The position numbers and the translations under genes were made by a program. A DNA stretch of 22,135 nt from Baffinella frigidus (lineage: Eukaryota > Cryptophyceae > Cryptomonadales > Baffinellaceae): positions 215,703 to 237,837 of the forward strand of contig MU646573.1 in the NCBI GenBank assembly GCA_026770585.1. The letters are read 5' to 3'. Below the pieces are notes generated by a model. The model was not told the DNA's origin. It saw nothing but the letters and a program-made list of their open reading frames with translations, and did no database searches. The stretch's first letter is position 1. Every line of letters starts with the position of its first letter. This document shows, one piece after another, positions 1 to 7,747 of this stretch.

Positions 1-839
1 AGCGCGGGTGGTCTTCGGTGAAGAGGCCGCTGATGCTGCCGGTGCCCTCGCTTGAGTCTACGCCGGAGCCTCTGGGTATCGCCTAAATCATAAACCTTTG
101 ACCCTACACCCTGCACCCTTAACCCCAAACACTCAACACTAAATCATAAACCCTAAAACCTAAACCCTAAACCCTAAACCCTAAACACTAAATCCGACAC
201 CCTAAACACTAAACTGTGAACCCTAAACCTGATGAGATCTGGTCCTCCCTGCCCAAAATGCGCGCAGCTGGTACCCAACGGGGTATCATGCACGCCATGT
301 CCAATGCGCCTCACCCCTGCACGCACGCATAGAGCCCCAACGTCTCGTCCTGCCTCTCCACGTGGCGTGCAGCGGTCGTGTGTGTCAACACAACAAACCT
401 GCTTCCCCACACAGATTCCACGGCGCTGGTTGTCAACACAACAAACCTGCTTTCCCACACAGATTCCTCGGCGCCAGCGCCCTCGCACCCGCCAACGATC
501 GACGCGAGCAGCTCACCCGTCTCCACGCGCGGGGCTTCTCACCTCTCAGCGCGGGGGGCGTCAGACAGCTCGGCGGCCGGGGGGGCCTCACACGTCTCGG
601 TGCGGAGCGCGTCAGACGTCGCTGCGTCGGGGGCGTCAGACGGCGGTGCGACCGCGGGGATGGTGGGGGCGGCGAGCCCCTTCGGAAACTGGGACTACGC
701 GCTGCCGGTCGACGCTGCGGAGAGGCGCGACCTAGCTGCGAACGCGTCGCGCGTGCGCGCTGCTTCGAGTCTGTCTGGGTCGGCGGCTGGCTCCATGGTG
801 CGTTCTAGCTCTTTTTTTTTGAGCCCACGAATTTGGTGA
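1..839 (+). CDS. 3' part of a hypothetical Ser/Ala-rich protein gene, two exons seen
   Basis: Partial gene that enters from the left edge. The proposed exons are 1-75 and 463-839. The first reads in frame 3 and ends in a phase-1 donor (CTGG|GTATCG). The second starts after CCCACACAG (ending at 462), so the split codon becomes Asp, and it ends at a TGA at 837-839. An alternative end is the possible donor ATG|GTGCGT at 797/798. The second exon encodes degenerate Ser/Ala/Gly-rich repeats (RGASHLS, RGASDSS, GGASHVS, RSASDVA, SGASDGG), then a less repetitive segment with SPFGNWDYALPVDAAERRDL. I do not recognise a family. Other frames are also open here because the DNA is GC-rich, so the evidence is the phase-consistent splice and the plausible non-repetitive tail. 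No start codon is in the window. Confidence 0.4.
76..462 (+). repeat. Intron of the first gene, left part telomere-like CCCTAAA repeat
   Basis: About 90-230 is a degenerate array of CCCTAAA, CCCTACA, CACTAAA and CCCTGCA units. 230-382 is unique GC-rich sequence, and 383-478 is the tandem duplication described separately. The sense strand of the gene carries the C-rich strand. Intron status rests on the inferred GT donor at 76 and AG acceptor at 461-462. Confidence 0.45.
383..478 (+). repeat. 48-bp tandem duplication carrying a splice acceptor twice
   Basis: 383-430 and 431-478 are two copies of a 48-bp unit beginning TGTCAACACAACAAACCTGC, differing at a few positions. Each copy contains CCCACACAG|ATTCC, a good acceptor, ending at 414 and 462. 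Because 48 is a multiple of three, either acceptor keeps the downstream frame. Confidence 0.85.
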
Positions 840-1039
840 GCCCGGGAGGCTCTTTTCTGCTGCAATGTTGACGTTTGTTTGTTAAAAAACCTAGCATGTC
901 AACGTGAGAATAGAAGGTCGACCCGAGTGAGGCAGAGCGCGGGGTTGCATCCAGTGCGGATGCTGCTGGGGGTTGCCAGACGCTCTATATAACTATATAT
1001 GACTATATCTATAAAGTCATATATATTTGGTCATATGCG
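840..1039. other. Spacer without recognised gene
   Basis: No coding evidence. It contains an AT-rich stretch at about 985-1035 (ATATA and TATAT runs with GTCATATATA) that stands out from the GC-rich surroundings. Confidence 0.5.
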
Positions 1040-1044
1040 CGGCT

Positions 1045-1146
1045 TATCCCCTAAGTGGCGGACTGGCGAACATTCGCCCTAACTCGCCCTAGGCAGGTCC
1101 TAGGGCCCTACCGTAGGGCGTATGAGCCCACTGGCCACTTATGAGC
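1045..1146. mobile_element. MITE family M2, copy 1
   Basis: The left end TATCCCCTAAGTGGC is the inverted-repeat end of family M2 (consensus TA-TCCCTTAAGTGGCCA). The core holds CCTAGGCAGGTCCTAGGGCC and CCCTACCGTAGGGCGTATGA, and the right end CTGGCCACTTATG is degenerate. There is no coding capacity. Confidence 0.75.
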
Positions 1147-1275
1147 ATACTCGGTTGCCCAACGCTCTCAACGGCTTTTACCGCCCATCCACTCGGCTTT
1201 CTGGCTATTTCCATACTGCACGTTGACTGTGTACCACAACCCCGAGGTGTCAACCTCCGGGCGCTCTGCGCGGCT

Positions 1276-1379
1276 TATCCCTTAAGTGGTGGACGGGCGA
1301 ATATTCGCCCCAACTCGCCCTGGGCAGGTCCTAGGGCCCTACCGTAGGGCGTATGAGCATACTTGCCACTTAAGGGATG
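1276..1379. mobile_element. MITE family M2, copy 2
   Basis: The ends are TATCCCTTAAGTGG and CCACTTAAGGGATG, with the M2 core between. It is about 100 bp long. The left flanking dinucleotide is TA and the right is TG, a decayed TA duplication. Confidence 0.8.
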
Positions 1380-1433
1380 CCGCTAATCCACCTGGGTTTC
1401 TGACTATTTCCATACCGAACGGTGACTGATGCG

Positions 1434-1635
1434 CCACACGAGGCTATCCATGCGAACAGATTCATAAGTCAATCATTGAATTAGTGCCCAGGAAACACGC
1501 CAAAAGTCAGCAAATGATCACGTTTCCGCCCGCTTAGCGGTCGGACGTGTGTAAAGTATCAAGGCTTTCATCTGAAAATTACTACACACGTTTACAATCG
1601 ACATTTATTCTGTTCGCATAGGTAGCCTCGTGTGG
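1434..1635. mobile_element. Inverted-repeat element M8
   Basis: The terminal inverted repeats are about 27 bp with roughly two mismatches: CCACACGAGGCTATCCATGC at the left, matched by TAGCCTCGTGTGG at the right end. It is 202 bp long and non-coding. It lies inside the second unit of the tandem duplication and is absent from unit 1 near 1232, so it inserted after or during the duplication. Confidence 0.8.
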
Positions 1636-1696
1636 TGTACCGCAACCCCGAGAACTTAACCTCCGGGCTCGCCCAGGTCCTATGTACAGGGGGGCC

Positions 1697-1790
1697 TGAT
1701 GCGATCCGAAAGGAAGCATGGCCTTTCTACAGAACCAGTTCCGGTGTCCGCCTATGGTGGGAGTTAAAATAACCTAAAGGACATCGATGG
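1697..1790 (+). repeat. Dispersed repeat family D, short form
   Basis: It contains GATGCGATCCGAAAGGAAGC, then CTACAGAACCAGTTCCGG and TCCGCCTATGGTGGGAG, then ACCTAAAGGAC. The same ordered blocks recur at least ten times in the window on both strands. Confidence 0.8.
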
Positions 1791-1855
1791 AGAGCCCAGA
1801 TCTCTCTGCGGGTCCTCGCACTGCCTCATGGAGAGCTAAAAGTTCATAGTTCACA

Positions 1856-2031
1856 ACGTCTTCGCGGAGCAATAATGGCTCCAAGCCCTGGTATAAACTT
1901 TGTACCAAACATTGGACACGACCCCAAAATACCCTTAATGGACATTTAAACGACTTCACGGTCTTGTCCATGGTCTTGTCCCGTACAAAATTTGTACGGG
2001 GCTTGGAGCCATTATTGCTTCGCGAAGGCGT
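1856..2031. mobile_element. Inverted-repeat element M7
   Basis: The arms of about 30 bp are nearly perfect inverted repeats: ACGTCTTCGCGGAGCAATAA with TGGCTCCAAGCCC at the left, and GGGGCTTGGAGCCATTATTG with CTTCGCGAAGGCGT at the right. An inner GTACAAAATTTGTAC palindrome lies next to the right arm. It is 176 bp, non-coding, and no clear target duplication is seen. Confidence 0.8.
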
Positions 2032-2089
2032 CGGAATCTGTGAAAGTTGGGCGTGGCCGGTCGCTCTCAGCCCTTGCTGGCTGACGCCT

Positions 2090-2229
2090 TTATCCGGGGA
2101 AATATATTTTTCTTTCATTTGATGGCAACGAAAATTACTACACAATTCGTTCTTATTAGTAATATAAAATAATCTGTGTAGTAATTTTGATTGCCATCAA
2201 ATGAAAGAAAAATAGATTTCCCCGGATAA
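2090..2229. mobile_element. MITE family M3, copy 1
   Basis: 140 bp, almost entirely an inverted repeat, from TTATCCGGGGAAATATATTT to its complement ending CCCCGGATAA. The arms include TTTCATTTGATGGCAA and AAAATTACTAC. The flanks carry GCCT on both sides, a candidate 4-bp target duplication. A second copy is at 20279-20418. Confidence 0.9.
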
Positions 2230-2289
2230 GCCTGTCGTGTGAACGTGGCTGTTTCCTGTCATGTGTGCGTGGCTGACGCCTGGCGTGTT

Positions 2290-2372
2290 TCCGTTAGGTC
2301 CTGGAGGTTCTTTCAACTCCCACCATAGGCGGACACTGGAACTGGTTCTGAGTAGAAACTCCATGCGTGCTG
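2290..2372 (-). repeat. Dispersed repeat family D, short form, minus strand
   Basis: The complement shows CAGAACCAGTTCCAGTGTCC, GCCTATGGTGGGAGTT and GAACCTCCAGGACCTAA, the ordered blocks of family D. Confidence 0.75.
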
Positions 2373-2388
2373 TGTGCGTCGCTGACGG

Positions 2389-2484
2389 CTGTCTTGCGTG
2401 CGGGGCTGACGCTGGTTGGCTGAATCCTGTCTTGCGTGCGGGGTTGACGCTGGTTGGCTGAATCCTGTCCTGCGTGCGGGGCTG
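2389..2484 (+). repeat. 38-bp tandem repeat, about 2.5 copies
   Basis: The unit begins CTGTCTTGCGTGCGGGGCTG and continues ACGCTGGTTGGCTGAATC. Copies are at 2389-2426 and 2427-2464, with a partial copy at 2465-2484. Confidence 0.9.
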
Positions 2485-2588
2485 CAGCAAAACACGCCGC
2501 GGCAACGCATGACGCCTCGGGAGTTGGAGCTCATGACGCGCGAGACCGTGCCAACTCTGTTCCACAACGGGAAGCCCGTTGCATAAGG

Positions 2589-2694
2589 CCTATCCCTTAA
2601 GTGGCCAGTAGGCGTATACGCACAACCGTAGGGCCCTAGGACCTGCCTAGGAACTCTTGGGGGTCGAATTCGACCCTCTGGCCACTTAAGCCAT
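2589..2694. mobile_element. MITE family M2, copy 3
   Basis: The left end is TATCCCTTAAGTGGCCAGTA and the right end CTGGCCACTTAAGCCATA, a decayed complement. The core CCGTAGGGCCCTAGGACCTG is typical of M2. It is followed almost at once by an M1 element. Confidence 0.8.
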
Positions 2695-2701
2695 ACATGT
2701 T

Positions 2702-2820
2702 GGGGTACCTCGCTCATAAGAAGCAGCCCCCCCCCTAGGACCCTACAGTAGGCCTATGCCTAGGGCCCTGTGGTGGTCCTGGGGGGGGGGGGGTGCTTTT
2801 TTATGAGCGAGGTACCCCTG
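2702..2820. mobile_element. MITE family M1, copy a (damaged left tip)
   Basis: The left arm is GGGGTACCTCGCTCATAAGA and the right arm TTTATGAGCGAGGTACCCCT, with an internal CCTAGGACCCTACAGTAGGC core and G/C homopolymers. The outermost left bases are changed; the right tip abuts TA, which is also the first base pair of the next element. Confidence 0.85.
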
Positions 2821-2939
2821 TAGCTCTGCCTGAGTTTTATTCTGGCTCGTCCTTAAAACTATATAAGAGCAGAACACCAGTACAAACGGGCGGATATAAT
2901 GCCTCTAGGACGAGCCAGGACAAAACTCAGGCAGAGCTA
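2821..2939. mobile_element. Inverted-repeat element M5
   Basis: TAGCTCTGCCTGAGTTTTAT with CTGGCTCGTCC at the left is matched by CGAGCCAGGACAAAACTCAG and GCAGAGCTA at the right. The arms are about 32 bp and the total 119 bp. TA at both tips suggests a TA target duplication shared with the neighbouring M1 copy. Confidence 0.85.
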
Positions 2940-2965
2940 GGAAGCCGCCGCTCGAAGCCGGCAAC

Positions 2966-3073
2966 TCTGGGGATATTACCCCGTGTAGGATGGCCGGAGT
3001 GACTTTACACAGTCACGTCCAATAAGGAGTGTAAAGTTACTCCGGTCATCCTACACGGGGTAGTATCCCCAGA
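2966..3073. mobile_element. Inverted-repeat element M6, complete copy
   Basis: A long hairpin whose arms of about 45 bp begin TCTGGGGATATTACCCCGTG and end with the complement CCCCAGA. GCAAC flanks both sides (2961-2965 and 3074-3078), a candidate 5-bp target duplication. It is 108 bp and non-coding. Confidence 0.85.
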
Positions 3074-3118
3074 GCAACGCCGTCGGGGAAGGTGACCGTG
3101 GCGGGTATTGCGCAATAA

Positions 3119-3186
3119 TCTGGGGATACAGTCCCGTGTAGGATGGCCGGAGTGACTTAACACGAGGCTGTACATGTATCCCCAGA
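3119..3186. mobile_element. M6 derivative with one arm shortened
   Basis: It starts TCTGGGGATACAGTCCCGTG, continues like the left arm of M6 (TAGGATGGCCGGAGTGACTT), and then jumps to a right tip TGTATCCCCAGA. The second arm is mostly deleted. Confidence 0.75.
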
Positions 3187-4080
3187 AAAATGACGTCGGG
3201 GGAGATTGTGGCCACAGGCGTGTACAGGGGTTACTCGGCGTAATGAAGAATGAATACAGATGTGTTGTTACATGTGAAGGGTGGGTGGTGAATGTATCTG
3301 CAGCTGTAGGGACATATGCAGAGCAGTGACTCGTCGCTCAGGACAACGGGGTGGGGTGGTGGTCAAAGGACTTATTTGCCGACCGGAGCTCCACCTTTCT
3401 GATAGGAAGTGTGTGGGCATCTAGGCTCTAAGGGTGCACGAAGTGCCCTTAGAGCCTAGATACCCACACGCACGCAGACAGCCGAGCAGGAAAGGTCGTG
3501 GGATGACAACGAAATTGCTGGCTGCTCGATCCTGGACACTGGAACCCCCCTCGATCCTGCATCCTGGAATCTCCGCCCGGAAGTACTCCTGTATGGAACC
3601 TCGTTCCTCATCATTTTTGACCCAAAACTTTGAAAAAACAGAACTAGTTTGAAAACTGGTGCCACGCACGCTAGCCAGTTTCAGGGGTTCGCAACAAAAC
3701 ACATGGCTGTTATGTTAGAGTACAGGAGAAGACACTCTCTACCCTCCCACCATACATTAGTGAAGTAACGACGTACATTGGTGAGGTAACGACGTAACCG
3801 TGAAGAGGCATTCCTAGTTGGCTATTTCACGTCTACGTATGACCACTGAGAGGACCTCTCAGGTGGTCCACGTTCATTATGAGACTGGTTGATGGGTACA
3901 TCCCCAATGCAATCCCCATCAAAGGCTATCCGTCGCCTCCAACAATGCGTCGTTACTAGGAAGCCACGAACGAGAGTCGCCCCGCCAGCCAGGAGCGAAA
4001 TGTTATTGTCGAAGATCTTTTCGATTTTATTTACAAAAATTTCACACGCTGTGAGTCGTGAAGGTAAGTGCACACGTGAT
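3187..4080. other. Spacer without recognised gene
   Basis: No reading frame here looks coding. It holds the 3410-3471 hairpin and two direct copies of a short motif (AGTGAAGTAACGACGTACAT and GGTGAGGTAACGACGTAACC near 3760-3800). Confidence 0.5.
3410..3471. repeat. Near-perfect 62-bp hairpin
   Basis: GTGTGGGCATCTAGGCTCTA with AGGGTGCAC faces GTGCCCTTAGAGCCTAGATA with CCCACACGC across a tiny loop. The stem is about 29 bp with a couple of mismatches. It may be a remnant of a MITE or a functional fold. Confidence 0.8.
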
Positions 4081-4186
4081 TATCCTATAAGTGGCCATGC
4101 CCACAAATTTGAGGGCCTAGAGGTCCTAGGCAGGTCCTAGGGCCCTACCGTAGAACGTATGAGCCTACTGGGCACTTACGGGATAG
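4081..4186. mobile_element. MITE family M2, copy 4
   Basis: The left end is TATCCTATAAGTGGCCA and the right end GGGCACTTACGGGATA, with the M2 core (CCTAGGCAGGTCCTAGGGCC) between. It lies 35 bp past the stop codon of the CDC14-like gene. Confidence 0.8.
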
Positions 4187-4221
4187 CGAGCGACAGCCCC
4201 AAGGCCCTCTACTGGCGCCTC

Positions 4222-6292
4222 CTACACGGCGCCGAACCCCCACAAAGCCCTCGGGGAGGCCCTCCCCTTGGGGGAGCAGGGGGTCCTAGGAGACCGCCCC
4301 GCGCGGGGAGAGCACCGCTGCGCCAGCCGCGAAAAGCCGGAGCACTGCGGGACTTGCGAGGACGAAAGCGCGGGGCGCGCGTGGCGCGCGTGGCGCGGGG
4401 GGGGCGGGGGGGGCGGGGGGGGCTCGAGGGGGGATCCGTCGCGGAGCGCGAGGGTGCGGATGCGTGCGGCGATGGCGGCGCTGCCGGCATCCGCGGCCCG
4501 GACGCTCTGTGCAAGATCGGCGCTGACGCGCGCCATCCTATCGCGGGCGTTGCGCCGCGCGAGCGCGTCAGCGACCTGCGTTGCGTTGTTCCTGGCCAGC
4601 GCCCGCGCGGCATGCTCATCCCCGGGGCGCGCAAACGCGCGGAAAACCGAGCCCAGCCCGCCGCCTCCCGGGGCCGAGGCGCGCTCGCACGCTAAGAGGA
4701 AGTGCTGCTGCTGCCCGATGACCGAGCCGGGCCGCGCGATGCGAAGCCTGGTTTCGGGTGTGGGGGTTAGGGTTTGAGGTTTGGGGTTGGTGGTTTGGGT
4801 TTTTTTGGGGGGGGGGGGGGTTTGGGGTCTGGGGTTTGGGGGTTGGGGTTTGGAGTTTGGGGTGTGGGGGTTGGGGTGTGGGGTTTAGGGTTGGGGGTCG
4901 GGTTTAAGGTTTAGTGTTTGGTGTTTAGTGTTTGGGTTTTGGTTTTTTGGGGTGTAGGGTGTAGGGTGTAGGGTGTAGGATTTCAGGGTGTAGGGTGCAG
5001 GGTGTAGGGTGTAGGATTTCAGGGTGGGGGTGTCACCACGCAATGGTCTCCCGCGCACTCCAGCCCTTCATGACCATGATCCAAAGCGCGATGAGCGTCC
5101 CGGTGCGCCCGAGGCCCGCCTTGCAATGCACCGCGATGGCCCCGAACGGGTTCCGGTCGCAGATCGCGAAAAACGCCTGTTTGCGGGGTTAGGGTTTAGA
5201 GCTTTGGGCTGTGGGGTTCAGAAGTTGGGGGTTAGGGTTTAGGGTCAGGGTTTAGGTGTTGGGGTTTAAGGTTGAGGGTTTGGGGTTCAGGGTTTAGGGT
5301 TTAGGGTTAAGGGTTGAGGGTTTAGCCTTGAGAGTTGAGGGTTTAGGGCTCAGGTCTGAGGGTTTAGGGTTCAGGTTTTAGGGGTTCGGGTTTAAGGTGT
5401 AGGGTTTAGGGTTTAGGGATTAGGGTTTAGGGATGAGGTTTTATGGTTTGGGGGTTGCCTTGACAACAGCGGCGCTCGGAACCGTGCAGTCCTCGAACTC
5501 GAGGTCGTACAGCGCGATCCCCGCGTCGCTGAACTCCCGAGGGTCGTACAGGCTCGCCTCGTTGAGCCTCACCACGGCGGTCACATCGGTGCCGCGGCGA
5601 GCCGAGCGTTGGAACGCTGCGAGGAAGTGCGCGGGGGGGTGCGCCCAGGTGGGGCGCGCGCGCGCGCGCGCGGCGACGGGCCCCTGGAACGCGATGAAGC
5701 GTGGGCACACGGTGGTGTACCCGTCGCGCGTCTGCTCCCTGTAGATGGCGCGGTCGAAGCTGTCGATGTTGAGCCAGCCCTCGTGGGCTGCGCGATTCAG
5801 GCCCGCGAGGCAGTCGCGGATCGGCAGCTCAAAGTCGCTGGGCGCGTCCGTCGCATCTCGGAAGTGTGCCCACGGCGACGGAACGATCCTCTCGAACGGC
5901 GCAGCCGCCTTCTCTGGGGACCAGCCCTCGTGAAGGACGAGGTAGGCCCCCAGCAGGTACGCGGCGTTTGTCCGGAATTCGCTGTTGAGAGCCTCGGCGT
6001 AGAAGACTACTTCGCGCCCGCTGATGCGGGGGTCGCACAGCACGGCGCGAATCTTGCGGCAGAAGGTGACTGTCCGGTCCAGGTCCACAGGCCCAAAGTC
6101 GGAGCAGTACGGGACATACTTGGTGTGCTCAAAGGTCGAGCAGAAGAACTTGTCAGGATGCTCGTCGATCGCTCTGCGCGTCGCGGCCTCGTCCGCATGG
6201 AACGTAAAGGCAAATTTGCCCGGGGTCACGCTGTAGATCGCTCCAGCCTCCCACGCCACGGTATGCAGTCGGTCTGCCTGCTCGGGCGGCAT
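4222..6292 (-). CDS. CDC14: CDC14-type dual-specificity protein phosphatase, 3 exons
   Basis: Cys-based phosphatase of the CDC14 family, which removes phosphate from CDK-site Ser-Pro in cell-cycle proteins (cilia-linked in some protists). Exons read down the minus strand: 6292-5459, 5176-5037, 4747-4222; 499 residues. Seen: N-terminal domain with [11 protein letters not shown] (residues 62-72) and [17 protein letters not shown] (108-124); catalytic-domain start TAVVRLNE (238-245); acid loop FEDCTVPS with Asp268; P-loop [11 protein letters not shown] (Cys296, Arg302); [14 protein letters not shown] (329-342), a CDC14 hallmark. Frame and family identity agree across both junctions. The first donor is GC (AAG|GCAACC), the second GT; both acceptors are CAG|G. 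The start chosen is the first in-frame ATG before DRLHTV; the frame stays open upstream, so an earlier exon is possible. After residue 345 the tail is low complexity with a run of nine Pro (G runs at 4399-4425). A (GC)n run at 5657 encodes RARARAR. All catalytic residues are present. Confidence 0.93.
4748..5036 (-). repeat. CDC14 intron 2: degenerate telomere-like repeat
   Basis: 289 bp, GT-AG, phase 2 (TG|G = Trp325). The plus strand holds TTTGGGG, GGTGTAGGGTGTAGG and TTTAGTG units and a 14-base G run at about 4807-4820. The sense strand is again the C-rich one. Confidence 0.88.
5177..5458 (-). repeat. CDC14 intron 1: degenerate telomere-like repeat, GC-AG ends
   Basis: 282 bp. The plus strand reads TTTAGGG, TTTAAGG, TTCAGGG and TTGAGGG units, so the gene's sense strand is CCCTAAA-like. 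The donor GCAACC gives a gap-free match to CDC14 proteins (SAAVVK joined to AFFAIC); GT alternatives nearby would shift the frame or delete conserved residues. The acceptor is CAAACAG|G. Confidence 0.85.
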
Positions 6293-6354
6293 TGCTTGCT
6301 CGCGTTTGCAAGGGGGGAGGAATAGGAGAGATTCCTCGAACTCGAGGTCGTACA
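5490..6354 (-). repeat. 22-bp identical repeat at both ends of CDC14 exon 1
   Basis: The same 22 bp (containing CCTCGAACTCGAGGTCGTAC on the plus strand) lie at 5490-5511 and 6333-6354. The first encodes YDLEFED around the acid loop. The second lies upstream of the chosen ATG and would read VYDLEFEE in the same open frame. Confidence 0.9.
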
Positions 6355-6595
6355 CAGTGAGCGGGACGCGGAGGCCGATTGATGAGGAACACACCGTGCG
6401 GTGTGTACGCGCGGAATTGACGAGTGTGGGGTGGAGAAACTTCCGTGGAGATTCTTCGGTTCCTCTTAATTTTTTTTGGTTTGTGGAAGAGGCACGCTAA
6501 ATTTAGCACGTTTTTGCTAAATTTAGGGGTTGAGGCGAACCAAAAGTTGACAATTGACTCTTGCCAGATTTTTTTATTCTCTGGACGGGCCCGCC
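6293..6595. other. Upstream region of the CDC14 gene
   Basis: The CDC14 frame remains open leftwards on the minus strand for some distance, so part may be 5' UTR or an unseen exon. It becomes AT-richer at 6460-6590, with GCTAAATTTAGC (6497-6508) and a related TGCTAAATTTAGG. No promoter can be assigned from sequence alone. Confidence 0.4.
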
Positions 6596-6820
6596 TCGGT
6601 AGAGCGCTTGCCTGAAGGACCTATCTCCATAAGCTCCATAAAACTTGTCGGATTTCAGTCAGATTTCACGAGAAATATTTTCAGAAATTCAGAACTTTTG
6701 TACCAGGACGTGACATGAAACCGGTCCATCTAAACGATTCTGGTACAAACTCTCTGAAATTCTCAAAACATTTCTCGTTGAAATCCGACCCGACAAGTTT
6801 TCCCGCAAGCGCTCTACCGA
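6596..6820. mobile_element. Large inverted-repeat element M9
   Basis: The tips TCGGTAGAGCGCTTGC (6596-6611) and GCAAGCGCTCTACCGA (6805-6820) are exact complements. Inner arms also pair: AAAACTTGTCGGATTTCA, CACGAGAAAT and TTTTGTACCAG at the left match the complement at the right. The left arm has about 28 unpaired bases after the tip. No coding sequence is present. Confidence 0.85.
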
Positions 6821-6834
6821 TTTACAACAGAGCC

Positions 6835-6975
6835 ACCCTGTATCCCCTCTTCACGAGCCTCTGCACTGGAGAGCTAAACGCGATCCGAAAGCAAAAATGC
6901 TTTCTCTGCAGTCCTTGCTACGGAAGGGCGTGGCGTTGGGCTACGGTGGGAGCATTCAAAACCTTCAGGACCTAA
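6835..6975 (+). repeat. Family D repeat, long form copy 1
   Basis: Blocks in order: CCCTCTTCACGAGCCTCTGC, ACTGGAGAGCTAAACGCGAT, CCGAAAGCAAAAATGCTTTC, GGCTACGGTGGGAGC, CCTTCAGGACCTAAA. Diverged, but the same order as the copies at 7303 and 8087. Confidence 0.7.
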
Positions 6976-7141
6976 ATTCATTTAGAGGTGTTTCCCCACT
7001 CCACACTTTTGGGTATAGGGGATGGAATACTTGGTTTTTCAAGGGCTACAACTTTGAACCGAGGAGCAAAAAGTGTAGCATGGGGGATAAACATGGTCTA
7101 GGCTAAATCGACCGCTTAGTGAAGCACCCTCAAATTTGATT

Positions 7142-7290
7142 TGCGAGCGCGTTTCTCTTTGGGATAACTCAAACGCCTGATGAGAAAACCCTTTAGCCGG
7201 TTCTGCCGCGTGATGTGATCCGAAAGGAAGCATGGTCTTTCTACAGAACAAGTTCCGGTGTCCGCCTATGTTGGGAGCTCGAAGAAATTT
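7142..7290 (+). repeat. Family D repeat, long form copy 2
   Basis: It begins GCGAGCGCGTTTC, continues AACTCAAACGCCTGATGAG and CCCTTTAGCCGGTTCTG, then GATGTGATCCGAAAGGAAGC and CCGCCTATGTTGGGAGCTC. Confidence 0.7.
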
Positions 7291-7302
7291 GGTTTGGCAT
7301 GT

Positions 7303-7747
7303 AGGAGAGCGCGATCCTCTGGATCAACTCAAGCACCCCAAGAAAACCACCCTTTAGCCGCTCGTCACTAGTCTCTGCACTGGAGAGCTCACCACGCCAG
7401 ATTGTTGACAGGGGTTGCCCAAAGACGATTTCACCTTAAGGCAGTGGTGCTTTGGTGCTTTGGTGCTTTTATTTACACTCACATCGAAGGCCACAGCCCA
7501 CCTCACTCTTGAGGAGATGGGAGTAATCTACGGGTGAGCTCCCCGACCCGACCCATTCGAGTCCAGCCGAGCCCCCTTAGTGGTTTTCAAAAGTCAACAA
7601 ACACATCCTGTCGTGCTTTAAAAAATTCAACCCCTGCCTCCAATCTGGCGTGGCAATGCGATCCGAAAGCAAATTTTTGATCTTTTCTACGGCAAGGCGT
7701 GATGTTCTCCTATGTTGGGAGAAATCAAAACCTCAAGGACCTAAAAG
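7303..7747 (+). repeat. Family D repeat, long form copy 3, split by a nested element
   Basis: The left part 7303-7391 (GAGCGCGATCCTCTGGATCA ... CTCTGCACTGGAGAGCTCA) and right part 7654-7747 (CAATGCGATCCGAAAGCAAA ... CTATGTTGGGAG ... CTCAAGGACCTAAA) join across the 262-bp M10 insertion into an arrangement like the copy at 8087. Confidence 0.75.
7392..7653. mobile_element. Inverted-repeat element M10 nested in a D repeat
   Basis: CCACGCCAGATTGTTGACAG with GGGTTG at the left faces CAACCCCTGCCTCCAATCTG with GCGTGG at the right, about 26 bp of terminal inverted repeat. CA is present on both sides (7390-7391 and 7654-7655), while the related unoccupied sequence near 8170 has it once. M10-like end motifs recur near 16815 and as a head-to-head ACGCCAGATCTGGCGT at 21766-21781. 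Confidence 0.8.

Larger units (their letters stand above)
1040..1672 (+). repeat. Tandem segmental duplication, each unit starting with an M2 element
   Basis: Unit 1 (about 1040-1270) and unit 2 (about 1271-1672) each hold an M2 MITE followed by a shared sequence (GGCTTTCTGGCTATTTCCAT at 1194-1213, its relative at 1397-1414, then ACCNCAACCCCGAG and CCTCCGGGC). Unit 2 is longer because a 202-bp inverted-repeat element (1434-1635) interrupts the shared sequence. Confidence 0.7.

Noticed and set aside
90-230. A true chromosome end (telomere) at the left edge
   Set aside because: The repeat is degenerate, internal and flanked by unique sequence on both sides, and similar tracts occur throughout the window.
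4159-4777. Overlapping long plus-strand frames opposite CDC14 exon 3
   Set aside because: They are shadows of a GC-rich exon whose minus-strand frame carries CDC14 motifs.
5609-6325. A 238-residue plus-strand frame opposite CDC14 exon 1
   Set aside because: The minus-strand frame matches CDC14 over its full length; the plus frame is explained by codon composition.
6590-6615. A tRNA D-arm resemblance, CGGTAGAGCGCTTGCC
   Set aside because: The sequence is one tip of the inverted-repeat element M9 (its complement is at 6805-6820), and no other tRNA part follows.
7392-7653. A CRISPR-like or regularly spaced repeat array among the many repeats
   Set aside because: No short direct repeats with regular unique spacers occur; the repeats are inverted-repeat transposons.
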